Of a stretch of 47,552 nucleotides of DNA, positions 18,963 through 26,737 are shown in pieces. Position 1 is the stretch's first letter; every line of letters begins with the position of its first letter. Source of the DNA: Cryomorphaceae bacterium (lineage in GTDB: Bacteria > Bacteroidota > Bacteroidia > Flavobacteriales > Crocinitomicaceae); the NCBI GenBank assembly GCA_021298235.1, contig JAJTDX010000033.1, positions 1 to 47,552 of the forward strand, read 5' to 3'. The notes under the pieces are model-generated. The model made no database searches, was not told the origin of the DNA, and was given only the letters and a program-made list of their open reading frames with translations. Position numbers and translations under genes: made by a program.

Positions 18963-20846
18963 TCACTCGTTGATCAGTATATCATTCACCGGGAAATTCA
19001 GCATGACCGTAAACCCATCTCCAGTCGTTGTTTCAAGCTGAAATGACCCTTTGTATGCCTTGGTGCGTTCCTCTATGCTGTTTAAGCCAACTCCTTTACG
19101 AAGGGCTCTTTGATCAGCGCCTTTCCCATTGTCCGAATAGGTAAACTCCATCCTACCATTTTTAACAAGCATATTCGCCTCAATTCTTGTTGCCTCGGCA
19201 TACTTCAATGAATTATTCGTCAACTCTTGAACGATCCTGTATATGTTGACGCTGAACCCCTTCTCAAGCTTCATATCTTCAGATGTGAATTCAAACTTCA
19301 CGGCAGGATGCAATGCAGCCAATTTCTCATAATAAAATCCGATTGAGCTGATCACTCCGGAAATTAAAATTTCTGAAGGAAACAAGTCACGGCAAACACG
19401 TCGAAGGTCGGTGATCGAGCTCTGCACCAATTGATAAAGATTCTCGAATTCTGTTTTTTGGTCAGGATTCCTTTCTTGAGCCTGGGAAACAAGTAGGCTA
19501 ACCACCGTGAGTGATCCTCCAAGCGAATCATGCAAATCTCTGGAAAATCTCAACTTTTCATTTTCCGTAGCTTCCAACGCAGCCTTCTTGATCTCATTTT
19601 TCACACGAAGCTTTTCGGCGATTGACTTTTTACGCAGGTAATAGAAGAATATCCCGGCTAAAATTGCAAGTACTACTGCCGATACAAGCAAGACAAGCTC
19701 CAGAAAATATTTATCCAGCTTAGCTTTTTGATGTTTGTTCTTCCATTCAAGAATTTGCGCATTTCTGGCCTTTGCATTGTAACGCTCCTGCATCTCAATG
19801 ATCTTACTTGAATTCTCTTTAGCTAGATACTTCTCATATAATGTTACATAGGTTCTCAGATAAGACCTGCTTTTGGAAATGTTCCCTTTCATTAATTCCA
19901 GCTCACTCAGATTTAAATAGATGTTTACATCCGAAGCAGTAATATTCGGAAGATCATCTAGAGAATCAAACGCTTTTTGATAAAAGAATTCGGATTTTTC
20001 CAAATTACCTTTGAGCATATAGCTGGTGCCCAAACTCATGGTTACATCAAAAAATTGCTCTGCATTAAGAATACTGGTATAGTTAGAATAAACCTCATTC
20101 AACACCGAAAGAGATCGTTCTTGTAAATTCAATTTTGAATAGCAATTTCCAAGATTAATAAGATAAATTACACGTGAATTCTTATTCTTCAATGGGCAAT
20201 TTTGGAGAGCTTTTTTAAAAAAATACAACGCTTTCCAATGGCTTTTACTTTTGTCCGAAAAAGTAAAGTGATATGTCCCAAGACCGTTGTAAAAACTGGA
20301 AATTAAATTGAAATTATTCGTTTTTTTGGCATAATACAATCCATTAATCAACGAATTGTATTGGTATTGTTTATTCCCTAATTTACCATGGCCAAAAGCA
20401 TTATATTGATAGGCCTTTGTCATTTGTATGGCAGAACTGTTTGGGGAATGAAGAACATCATTTGTCAACATTACGCAACTGTCAACTTGGCCTTTAATCA
20501 GAAATGAAGCTGCTTTAAGTACTTTCAGATCAAGCAGCGTTTGAACATCTTTATTTACAGCTAATCTATCTTCAATAATTCGATCGGCTTTGTCCAGATT
20601 GCGTTTTCTCACATAAATTCTGGCCTGATGATAGGCGAGCCTACTCTTATCTTGTTCAATTTGATGAACTAATTCGCAGTTCTTCAGATCTTTAATCAAT
20701 ACTTCATAATCCGAAGTATTCGACTCGGCAAGTTCATTCATTTTTTGCTCTATCGAAAAACACGCAGTCTGGCTGTATAATTGAAATGAACAAAAAAGAA
20801 ATGCCACTAACTGTGGCATAAGATAACGAATAGCTGATTGCAACAT
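18963..20846 (-). CDS. TPR-containing sensor histidine kinase (NarL-partner type)
   Basis: This 627-residue kinase has a signal peptide, a periplasmic helical-repeat (TPR-like) region to about residue 350, a transmembrane helix near 378-402, and a cytoplasmic kinase. The phosphorylated His is in RDLHDSLGGS near residue 438, the N-box is ELTNNSLKYA, and the G-boxes are DNGKGAD and GVGLNSIEERTK. This is the HisKA_3/HATPase type that usually pairs with a NarL-type response regulator, but none is encoded beside it. Its ATG overlaps the stop of the upstream small gene by one base, so both are co-translated. The signal it senses is unknown. Confidence 0.9.
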   Translation of the reverse strand: MLQSAIRYLMPQLVAFLFCSFQLYSQTACFSIEQKMNELAESNTSDYEVLIKDLKNCELVHQIEQDKSRLAYHQARIYVRKRNLDKADRIIEDRLAVNKDVQTLLDLKVLKAASFLIKGQVDSCVMLTNDVLHSPNSSAIQMTKAYQYNAFGHGKLGNKQYQYNSLINGLYYAKKTNNFNLISSFYNGLGTYHFTFSDKSKSHWKALYFFKKALQNCPLKNKNSRVIYLINLGNCYSKLNLQERSLSVLNEVYSNYTSILNAEQFFDVTMSLGTSYMLKGNLEKSEFFYQKAFDSLDDLPNITASDVNIYLNLSELELMKGNISKSRSYLRTYVTLYEKYLAKENSSKIIEMQERYNAKARNAQILEWKNKHQKAKLDKYFLELVLLVSAVVLAILAGIFFYYLRKKSIAEKLRVKNEIKKAALEATENEKLRFSRDLHDSLGGSLTVVSLLVSQAQERNPDQKTEFENLYQLVQSSITDLRRVCRDLFPSEILISGVISSIGFYYEKLAALHPAVKFEFTSEDMKLEKGFSVNIYRIVQELTNNSLKYAEATRIEANMLVKNGRMEFTYSDNGKGADQRALRKGVGLNSIEERTKAYKGSFQLETTTGDGFTVMLNFPVNDILINE

Positions 20847-21151
20847 TATGTTATAATTGTTTCCTTCACAATATGTTTTGGCGATGGCGTCTTAGAAGTA
20901 CCTGTAATCTCGCATTCAATGAAAGAATAGGAACCGGATGGCAATCCTAAAGTTTTAAGATCGACTGAAAAAGTAGATGCTGTGCCGGCGGCACTATTGA
21001 TCTTCAAATAGATACCTTTAGCCGTACCTATAGTTGACGCAGAGGAAGATATCAGGGAAAAAGTTCCTCTTAACGATGTGAAATTGAGTGTTACCTTTTT
21101 GTTGACGGTATCCGTTGTGATCTTTGAATCCAGAAAATTAAAATCTGCCAT
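20846..21151 (-). CDS. Small Ser/Thr-rich protein of unknown function
   Basis: This 101-residue protein matches no family that I recognise. It is rich in Ser, Thr and alternating hydrophobics, suggesting all-beta structure, and has no signal peptide. The ATG at 21151 is chosen over one at 21178 because the product then starts MADFNFLD; the longer form adds nine residues. The gene's stop and the kinase start share a base (TAATG), so the protein may work with the TPR kinase. Between it and paaZ lie 26 nt. Confidence 0.55.
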   Translation of the reverse strand: MADFNFLDSKITTDTVNKKVTLNFTSLRGTFSLISSSASTIGTAKGIYLKINSAAGTASTFSVDLKTLGLPSGSYSFIECEITGTSKTPSPKHIVKETIIT

Positions 21152-21204
21152 AAAGTGTTGTTTAATGATTTGATACAACCCCTTACGGACAGAATTTCAA
21201 AAGG

Positions 21205-23253
21205 TTATGCCTGATCGATTTTTTTTACCATTGTAAGGATTGTAGCCAAAGCAACGGTCTCACCGGTTTCGTCGTATACATCCACCAAAAACTTAACGAT
21301 TCCTTTTGCAATATCGTCTTCTGAACGTTTTTCCTGATCGATCTTTTCCTTTACAGTAAAGCGCACACCGATTGTCGCTCCGGGATAGACTGGTTTCACA
21401 AAACGCGCTTCATCGATTCCGTAATTCAACAATACCGGACCTTTTTTCGGATCAACGAACAGACCAGCGGCTTTTGACAAAATGAAATAGCCATGGGCTA
21501 CACGCTGCTCAAAAATGGTTCCTTCCAGCGAAGTAGCATCCATGTGGGCGTAGAAATTATCTCCTGATACATTCGCAAAATTCACGATATCGGCATCCGT
21601 CACCGTGTGCTTGTGGGTAAATACTGTTTCACCGATGACAAGCTCCTCAAAATGTTTACGGAAAACATGGGGATTTGCTTCAGGCATCTCGGCACCAACC
21701 TGAAATTGCTGCGTAATTTCCGTTATCGTTGTTGGATGACCTTGTATCGCAGTTCGCTGTAGATAATGCAATACGCCACGTTTTCCACCCATTTCTTCTC
21801 CTCCTCCTGCACGGCCCGGACCACCATGTGTAAGTAAAGGCATCGGCGAACCATGGCCTGTACTCTCTTTCGCGCACTCTTTATTCAAGACCAGAATACG
21901 ACCGTGCATGCTCGCCGCATTGACCACATATTCCCGGGCTTCTTTATTGCACGGGGTAACAATGGATGACACAAGCGAACCTTTCCCCATCCGTGCCAAT
22001 TCGATGGCCTCGTCCAGGTTTTTGTAGGGCATTAGCGTTGCTACAGGACCAAAGGCCTCAATGTCATGTACATCGGTCTTATTAAATGGATCGTTGTTAC
22101 GGAATAAGATTGGTGAGAAAAAGGCTCCGGTTTCTTTGTCTGCTCCTAAAACATCAAAATGATCCAGATCACCGAAAACAATATCTTGAGATTTAGACAA
22201 TTGTTCTACACTTTCTCGCACACTGGCTACCTGACCTTTGGTTGCCAATGCCCCCATACGTACGCCCTCGACACTTGGATCACCTACAACGGTCGATGCT
22301 AGCCGCTCAGCAATCGCCTTTTCTACCTCATCGATGTAATTCACAGGCACCATCATCCTACGCACAGCCGTACACTTCTGGCCCGCTTTTACTGTGATCT
22401 CGCGCACCGCCTCTTTCACAAATAAATTGAATTCCTCTGTTCCTGGTACGGCCTTTTCACCCAGAACCATTGCATTGAGTGAATCCGCCTCTAGGTTGAA
22501 CGCTATGTTGTGTTCTGCAATTCTCGGATTTGACTTCAGAATCAATCCTGTTGACGCGCTGCCCGTAAAGGTAACCGTATCCTCAGAAGTCACGTGATCA
22601 ATAATTCCTCTACCTGCTCCACATACAAGCTGTAATGAACCTTCAGGAAGAATTCCTGATGAAATAATATCTCGAACCACTGTTTCCGTCAAATAGCATG
22701 TGGCTCCGGATGGTTTAACAATTGCCGGTACGCCCGCCAACAAATTGACTGCAATTTTCTCAAGCATTCCCCACACCGGAAAATTAAAAGCATTGATGTG
22801 GACCGCCACACCTCTTTTCGGAACCATAATGTGGTGTCCTATGAACGTACCGTTTTTTGAAAGCGGCGCAGCATTGCCATCCACGTAATACGGCAGATCG
22901 GGAAATTGTCTGCGTAAAGATGCATTGGCGAACAGGTTTCCGATACCTCCTTCAATATCGATCCAGGAATCCACACGGGTGGCACCCGTCCAGGAACTCA
23001 CTTGATAGTATTTTTCCTTGTTGCCAAGTAGATGCAACGCAAGCGCTTTCAACATTCTACCGCGTTCCTGAAAGGTCATTTTGCGAAGAGCCATACCTCC
23101 AGTACGCTTACCATACTCCAGCATCGCTGCATAATCGAGTCCTTTGCTGGATATTTCACCGATCTTCTCGCCGTTGATCGCATTATACAAATTTGTTTCG
23201 ACTCCTTCTCCGTCAAACCATGAACCTAGGGCATAACTCTGATAACGTTGCAT
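21205..23253 (-). CDS. paaZ: Bifunctional oxepin-CoA hydrolase / semialdehyde dehydrogenase
   Basis: This 682-residue fusion acts in phenylacetate breakdown: the C-terminal hydratase opens the oxepin-CoA ring and the N-terminal aldehyde dehydrogenase oxidises the resulting semialdehyde with NADP. The dehydrogenase has Glu in NLEADSLN near residue 254 and catalytic Cys in AGQKCTAVRR near 293. The MaoC-type hot-dog domain begins near 545 and has the hydratase motif SGDNFYAHMD. Length matches PaaZ. No other paa genes are in this window, so the rest of the pathway must be elsewhere or absent, in which case the protein could serve a related CoA pathway. Confidence 0.93.
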   Translation of the reverse strand: MQRYQSYALGSWFDGEGVETNLYNAINGEKIGEISSKGLDYAAMLEYGKRTGGMALRKMTFQERGRMLKALALHLLGNKEKYYQVSSWTGATRVDSWIDIEGGIGNLFANASLRRQFPDLPYYVDGNAAPLSKNGTFIGHHIMVPKRGVAVHINAFNFPVWGMLEKIAVNLLAGVPAIVKPSGATCYLTETVVRDIISSGILPEGSLQLVCGAGRGIIDHVTSEDTVTFTGSASTGLILKSNPRIAEHNIAFNLEADSLNAMVLGEKAVPGTEEFNLFVKEAVREITVKAGQKCTAVRRMMVPVNYIDEVEKAIAERLASTVVGDPSVEGVRMGALATKGQVASVRESVEQLSKSQDIVFGDLDHFDVLGADKETGAFFSPILFRNNDPFNKTDVHDIEAFGPVATLMPYKNLDEAIELARMGKGSLVSSIVTPCNKEAREYVVNAASMHGRILVLNKECAKESTGHGSPMPLLTHGGPGRAGGGEEMGGKRGVLHYLQRTAIQGHPTTITEITQQFQVGAEMPEANPHVFRKHFEELVIGETVFTHKHTVTDADIVNFANVSGDNFYAHMDATSLEGTIFEQRVAHGYFILSKAAGLFVDPKKGPVLLNYGIDEARFVKPVYPGATIGVRFTVKEKIDQEKRSEDDIAKGIVKFLVDVYDETGETVALATILTMVKKIDQA

Positions 23254-23408
23254 CTGTTTTGTTTTGTGAGGCTAAAAATAATGAAAGACTTTTATTGGAA
23301 TCACTTAATATGGTTGAATTATATATCCTGATCAATTCACAGTAATCTAATTATCATTTATCACCATTGGACGTATTTCCTCAAGTTAGTTTTGAGCAAA
23401 AATTTTCA

Positions 23409-23936
23409 ATGAAAACAATCATCTTCACTTTACTCCTCCCTTCGGTCTTGCTCACCTCTTGTCAAGAGCCAACAGATAACAAAAAAGAACCCCAATATCG
23501 ACAATGGAAAAAGCAACGATCAAAAAGAGCAGATCAGAAAAAAGGACTTTATCTGAATATTTCGGATGCTACGAATGACAATTACGATTATCGCAGCATT
23601 CTCTATACCGGAAAGTTTATGCAATTAGGGCTCATGAGCTTAGAACGCGGTGAAGATACAGGATGGGATTCCCACAGACGCAGTGACCAGCTCATTCGCG
23701 TTGAATCCGGCAATGGCTTGTGTTTAATGAATGACGAAGAGTACAAATTGTCAGAAAACGATGCATTGTTCATTCCTGCCGGAGCCGAATTCAACATTCT
23801 CAATGAAAATGACAGCATACAATTCAAATTCTATGTCGTTTATGCGCAACCGGTATTTAAAGACGGAATCAGCAGGTCAACCAAAGAGGAAGCTGGAAAA
23901 AAGAAGGAAAAATACGACGGACGACCAACGGAGTAA
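23409..23936 (+). CDS. Cupin-domain lipoprotein
   Basis: This 175-residue protein has a lipoprotein signal peptide (lipobox LLTSC near residue 17) followed by a charged linker and a single cupin barrel. The barrel shows GWDSHRRSDQLIRVESGNG, then ALFIPAGAEFNILN and FYVVYAQPVFKDG. Relatives that I recall have His at several of these points (PAGxxHN, and a later HxDG); here they are Asn/Glu or Phe, so the metal site looks largely lost. The ATG at 23409 is preferred over a TTG at 23367 because it gives a clean signal peptide. It ends 2 nt from the convergent dusB stop. Confidence 0.8.
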   Translation: MKTIIFTLLLPSVLLTSCQEPTDNKKEPQYRQWKKQRSKRADQKKGLYLNISDATNDNYDYRSILYTGKFMQLGLMSLERGEDTGWDSHRRSDQLIRVESGNGLCLMNDEEYKLSENDALFIPAGAEFNILNENDSIQFKFYVVYAQPVFKDGISRSTKEEAGKKKEKYDGRPTE

Positions 23937-23938
23937 TT

Positions 23939-24931
23939 TCAGGCAAATTGAAATTCATCCTCGTGGGCAGCAATGTAATCAAGAGTATCCAATACTTCCT
24001 GAAGATCGAAAGAAGTTACCAGTTTCATTCTATACTCCTTGAAATGGGAGATACCTTTAAAGTAATTTGTGTAGTGTCTTTTCATTTCTGCAATGCCAAG
24101 GTGTTCGCCTTTCCACTTGACGGACATGAGTAAGTGATCTCGAGCCACTTCTACACGATCCTTTATGGTAGGGGAAGACAAATGTGTACCGGTGTTCATG
24201 AAATGTTTCACCTCATTGAAAAACCAAGGGTACCCGATGCTTGCGCGACCGATCATGATACCATCCACGCCATAACGGTTCTTGTATTCGACAGCTTTTT
24301 CAGGAGAATCGATGTCGCCGTTCCCGAATACCGGAATCTTCATGCGCGGATTATTTTTCACCTCGCCTATGAGCGTCCAATCGGCTTCGCCTTTGTATAA
24401 TTGTACGCGTGTTCGACCATGAATGGAAATAGCTTCGATGCCGACATCCTGAAGAGCCTCTGCCGTTGAAACCACAAATTTGGAATTCTCATCCCACCCA
24501 AGACGCGTTTTGACGGTCACCGGAAGATTGGTGATCGTCACGATCTCTTCTGTCATTTTGATGAGTTTGGGAATGTTTTGCAGCATGCCGGCACCGGCAC
24601 CTTTGCAGGTTACTTTCTTCACCGGACAACCAAAATTGATGTCGATCAGGTCAGGGTTCGTACGCTCAATGATCTTTGCTGCTTCCTTCATGCTTTCAAT
24701 CTCTCCACCGAAGATCTGAATTCCCACCGGGCGTTCGTATTCGTAAATATCCAGTTTCTGAACACTTTTCGCCGCATCGCGAATCAATCCTTCCGACGAA
24801 ATGAATTCGGTGTACATCAGATCAGCTCCATGCTTCTTGCAAAGTGCGCGGAACGGCGGATCACTCACATCCTCCATCGGGGCAAGGAGCAAGGGAAATT
24901 CACCCAATTCTATGTTACGGATCTTTACCAC
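23939..24931 (-). CDS. dusB: tRNA-dihydrouridine synthase
   Basis: This 330-residue flavoenzyme reduces uridine to dihydrouridine in tRNA. The FMN barrel starts LLLAPMEDVSDPPFR, the catalytic Cys lies in VTCKGAGAGML near residue 109, and NFGCP and the phosphate-binding GNGDI and GIMIGRA motifs are present. The GTG at 24931 is chosen because a two-box promoter lies immediately upstream and the product then begins VVKIRNIELG as in relatives; an ATG at 25003 would lie upstream of the promoter. The mRNA is likely leaderless or nearly so. Confidence 0.94.
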   Translation of the reverse strand: MVKIRNIELGEFPLLLAPMEDVSDPPFRALCKKHGADLMYTEFISSEGLIRDAAKSVQKLDIYEYERPVGIQIFGGEIESMKEAAKIIERTNPDLIDINFGCPVKKVTCKGAGAGMLQNIPKLIKMTEEIVTITNLPVTVKTRLGWDENSKFVVSTAEALQDVGIEAISIHGRTRVQLYKGEADWTLIGEVKNNPRMKIPVFGNGDIDSPEKAVEYKNRYGVDGIMIGRASIGYPWFFNEVKHFMNTGTHLSSPTIKDRVEVARDHLLMSVKWKGEHLGIAEMKRHYTNYFKGISHFKEYRMKLVTSFDLQEVLDTLDYIAAHEDEFQFA

Positions 24932-24935
24932 GGGG

Positions 24936-24964
24936 CAAAGGTAGGGAAATGAGGTGAAAAGCAA
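24936..24964 (-). promoter_or_regulatory. dusB promoter
   Basis: On the minus strand TTG (24962-24964) is followed after 18 nt by TACCTTTG (24936-24943), a good -33/-7 pair. The -7 box ends 4 nt before the GTG at 24931, so transcription should begin at about the start codon. This decides the start against the ATG at 25003. Confidence 0.65.
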
Positions 24965-24977
24965 CTGTATTTCTCTT

Positions 24978-25000
24978 CTCCTTTTGTGGGGGAAAAGGAG
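24978..25000. repeat. Inverted repeat upstream of dusB
   Basis: CTCCTTTT and AAAAGGAG form a perfect 8-bp stem around the 7-nt loop GTGGGGG. It lies just behind the dusB promoter and is not followed by a T run in either direction, so it is not a convincing terminator. Confidence 0.4.
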
Positions 25001-25245
25001 CAAAATTTCAGAGTGAGGCCACTCGAACTCCCCTTCTCACTTTTACAAGGAACCTGCCTTCAGATAATCAAAGAACAAGGAATAAGAGCAAGGAGAGTTA
25101 AATTAGATAATTTTTCCGAACTCACTCTCACTCTCAATCTGACCTTAAGTCTGGTTCTGTGCAAAAGTGGTTGCCCTATTTCTTTAAACCATCAAATTTA
25201 ACGGCACGATTGGCGAAGTGATGAAAGGAAAATGATTTAAGACCC
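25001..25245. other. Gene-free stretch, nothing recognised
   Basis: Between the dusB upstream region and the ATPase remnant no coding sequence with family resemblance, tRNA-like fold or repeat array was seen. It has a short purine/pyrimidine-simple part (repeated CTCACT units near 25122-25139). A 71-codon plus-strand open frame here shows no protein character. It may be decayed sequence accompanying the adjacent remnant. Confidence 0.5.
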
Positions 25246-25373
25246 CTAGAGCAAATAATCCTCTATTGTTTGAGGAGAAATCACATGAAATGTATGCTTT
25301 TCATAAGTTCTTGAGAAGGTCTTCGCACTTTTGTATTTAGATTCCATTTGATTTCGAAGGCGTGAAATAGCAT
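25246..25373 (-). pseudogene. Remnant of a second AAA/DUF4143 ATPase gene
   Basis: Only the C-terminal end of a DUF4143 ATPase gene is left. One minus-strand frame reads GNMLFHAFEIKWNLNTKVRR, which parallels the [16 protein letters not shown] region of the intact ATPase at 6027-7163. After a 1-nt frame change, the reading TFSRTYEKHTFHVISPQTIE then DYLL and a TAG at 25246-25248 parallels the family's end ([22 protein letters not shown] in the intact copy). The AAA domain is absent. Two palindromes lie just upstream, and short ATG starts at 25402-25408 sit where the start codon should be, so an internal deletion of about 330 codons is the simplest history. Confidence 0.7.
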
Positions 25374-25422
25374 ATTTCCTTTAATTACTACTGAATGAGC
25401 ATGGTCATCAGATTTCGTATTA

Positions 25423-25474
25423 TTTTGGATTCAATCCAAAAATAAAACGTTTTTTTTTAGGATTAATCCGAAAA
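25423..25474. promoter_or_regulatory. Tandem operator-like palindromes of the remnant
   Basis: At 25423-25441 TTTTGGATTCAATCCAAAA is a perfect 19-bp palindrome. At 25455-25474 TTTTAGGATTAATCCGAAAA is a 20-bp palindrome with one mismatched pair. Their centres are about 32.5 bp apart, almost the same as the 32 bp at the intact ATPase locus, though the motif is GGATT/AATCC rather than TTTCCA/TGGAAA. They precede the remnant on its minus strand at the distance expected for its promoter. Each palindrome pair may thus be specific to its own ATPase. Confidence 0.65.
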
Positions 25475-25516
25475 TACACCGATTTTTAGGTATTGGCGCG
25501 TCTTATCAATGTGTTG

Positions 25517-26086
25517 CTATTTCTTCACATACTGCGTCAGGATCACGATCCCCTGGCCATTGATCTTTCCTTCGATGTGTTCCGGATTGTCATGCACCAA
25601 ACGAATATTTCGAACGGATGTGCCTCTTTTAGCCGTAAATCCTGCACCTTTAACATCCAAGTCTTTGATAAGAACAACCGTGTCTCCATTTTCTAAAACA
25701 ACGCCATTGCTATCCAGATGCACAAGCGCTTCTTCTTTTTCACGGTCTTCGCCAGTGGCTTTGGCCCAATTGAGCGTATCATCTTCCAGATACAGCATAT
25801 CCAAAAGATCTTGAGCCCAGTCATTTTCTTTAAGTCGATGCAACATGCGCCATGCCAACACCTTTACCGAAGGAACTTCACTCCACATGCTTTCACTCAA
25901 ACAACGCCAATGATTCGCCTGCAAAGCTTCAGAGGTTGACACCTGACCATTACATGTTGAGCAAAGCATTACATGATGTTCCGAATTGGTACTATTTCCC
26001 GGCTCAACAAGAAAGGGCGCAAGCTCGGTTGGTGAAGAGCACATTTCACAAACGCCTCCACTTCTACTCACCAATTTTTGTTTCAT
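25517..26086 (-). CDS. yjdM: PhnA/YjdM-family zinc-ribbon protein
   Basis: This 189-residue protein belongs to the PhnA (YjdM) family. The N-terminal zinc ribbon has CEMC near residue 13 and CSTC near 42, and the C-terminal SH3-like PhnA domain reads DSNGVVLENGDTVVLIKDL through GKINGQGIVI. The family was named for a place near the phosphonate genes of E. coli, but a phosphonate function is not established. It starts 1 nt after the TlpA-like gene ends, so the two form an operon. Confidence 0.92.
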   Translation of the reverse strand: MKQKLVSRSGGVCEMCSSPTELAPFLVEPGNSTNSEHHVMLCSTCNGQVSTSEALQANHWRCLSESMWSEVPSVKVLAWRMLHRLKENDWAQDLLDMLYLEDDTLNWAKATGEDREKEEALVHLDSNGVVLENGDTVVLIKDLDVKGAGFTAKRGTSVRNIRLVHDNPEHIEGKINGQGIVILTQYVKK

Positions 26087-26087
26087 G

Positions 26088-26618
26088 TTACTTTTTGATG
26101 TATTTGTCGAGTGCGATATGCAATCCTAATCCGCGAAGTTCCTGACCTTGAGCAACGATCATTCCATCGCCATCCACCAAAAAACCAGATGGGATCGAAT
26201 TAACCGAATAGGCTTTGGAGGCTACCCCATCTTTATCCCAACCGTGATTCTTCCATGTTAGAAAATCATCAGCGATGGCCTTTTTCCAGGGAGCTTCCTC
26301 ACGATCAAGGGAAACACTGAAGACTTCAAATCCTTTTGCATTGGTAAATTTGGCTGCCTTGTATTTCTTGTACGCTTCAACCACATTCGGATTCTCTCTT
26401 CTGCATGGTCCGCACCAGGAAGCCCAGAAATCAACCAGAACCATTTTACCTTTGAGCTTAGAAAGCTTGATCTTCTTACCTGAAGGCGAAACTAGTTCAA
26501 TCTCGGGAGCTTTTTTTGTTTCTACAGGAGCATTTGAGTTTAATTCCGACTTTCTAAATGAGGAAAATAGGGGAACAAAGAGCAAAGATATTTGATAATT
26601 AAACTTTAAAACATTCAC
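26088..26618 (-). CDS. TlpA-like thioredoxin-fold protein
   Basis: This 176-residue thiol-disulfide protein has the active site WASWCGPCRREN near residue 80, an AhpC/TSA-Redoxin-type fold (VSPSGKKIKLSKLKGKMVLVDFW) and the cis-Pro loop NSIPSGFLVD. The N-terminal hydrophobic stretch ISLLFVPLF suggests export or membrane anchoring and hence a reducing role in the periplasm, such as cytochrome c maturation or disulfide repair. The start is uncertain: GTG at 26618 opens the frame, but a -7-like TATCTTTG at 26583-26590 lies inside it. It is followed after 1 nt by yjdM. Confidence 0.85.
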   Translation of the reverse strand: MNVLKFNYQISLLFVPLFSSFRKSELNSNAPVETKKAPEIELVSPSGKKIKLSKLKGKMVLVDFWASWCGPCRRENPNVVEAYKKYKAAKFTNAKGFEVFSVSLDREEAPWKKAIADDFLTWKNHGWDKDGVASKAYSVNSIPSGFLVDGDGMIVAQGQELRGLGLHIALDKYIKK

Positions 26619-26737
26619 TTAGAACTATTGACTATTCCCAAACTGATGATGTATTACTTAATGTAACGCCTATTTTCCATGCTCTATGTTCATCTCAATA
26701 ATCCGCCTCTACCTGACTACTAACCACGAATTAACTA

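Noticed and set aside
24978..25000. Intrinsic terminator
   Set aside because: The stem is good but no T run follows on either strand, and no gene ends beside it.
24986..25201. 71-codon plus-strand open frame in the gap
   Set aside because: It starts inside the dusB upstream hairpin, has repetitive Leu/Thr/Ser content and no promoter or domain.
25517..26086. Phosphonoacetate hydrolase or phosphonate metabolism gene
   Set aside because: The PhnA name is historical; the protein is a zinc-ribbon YjdM-type protein and no phosphonate genes are nearby.
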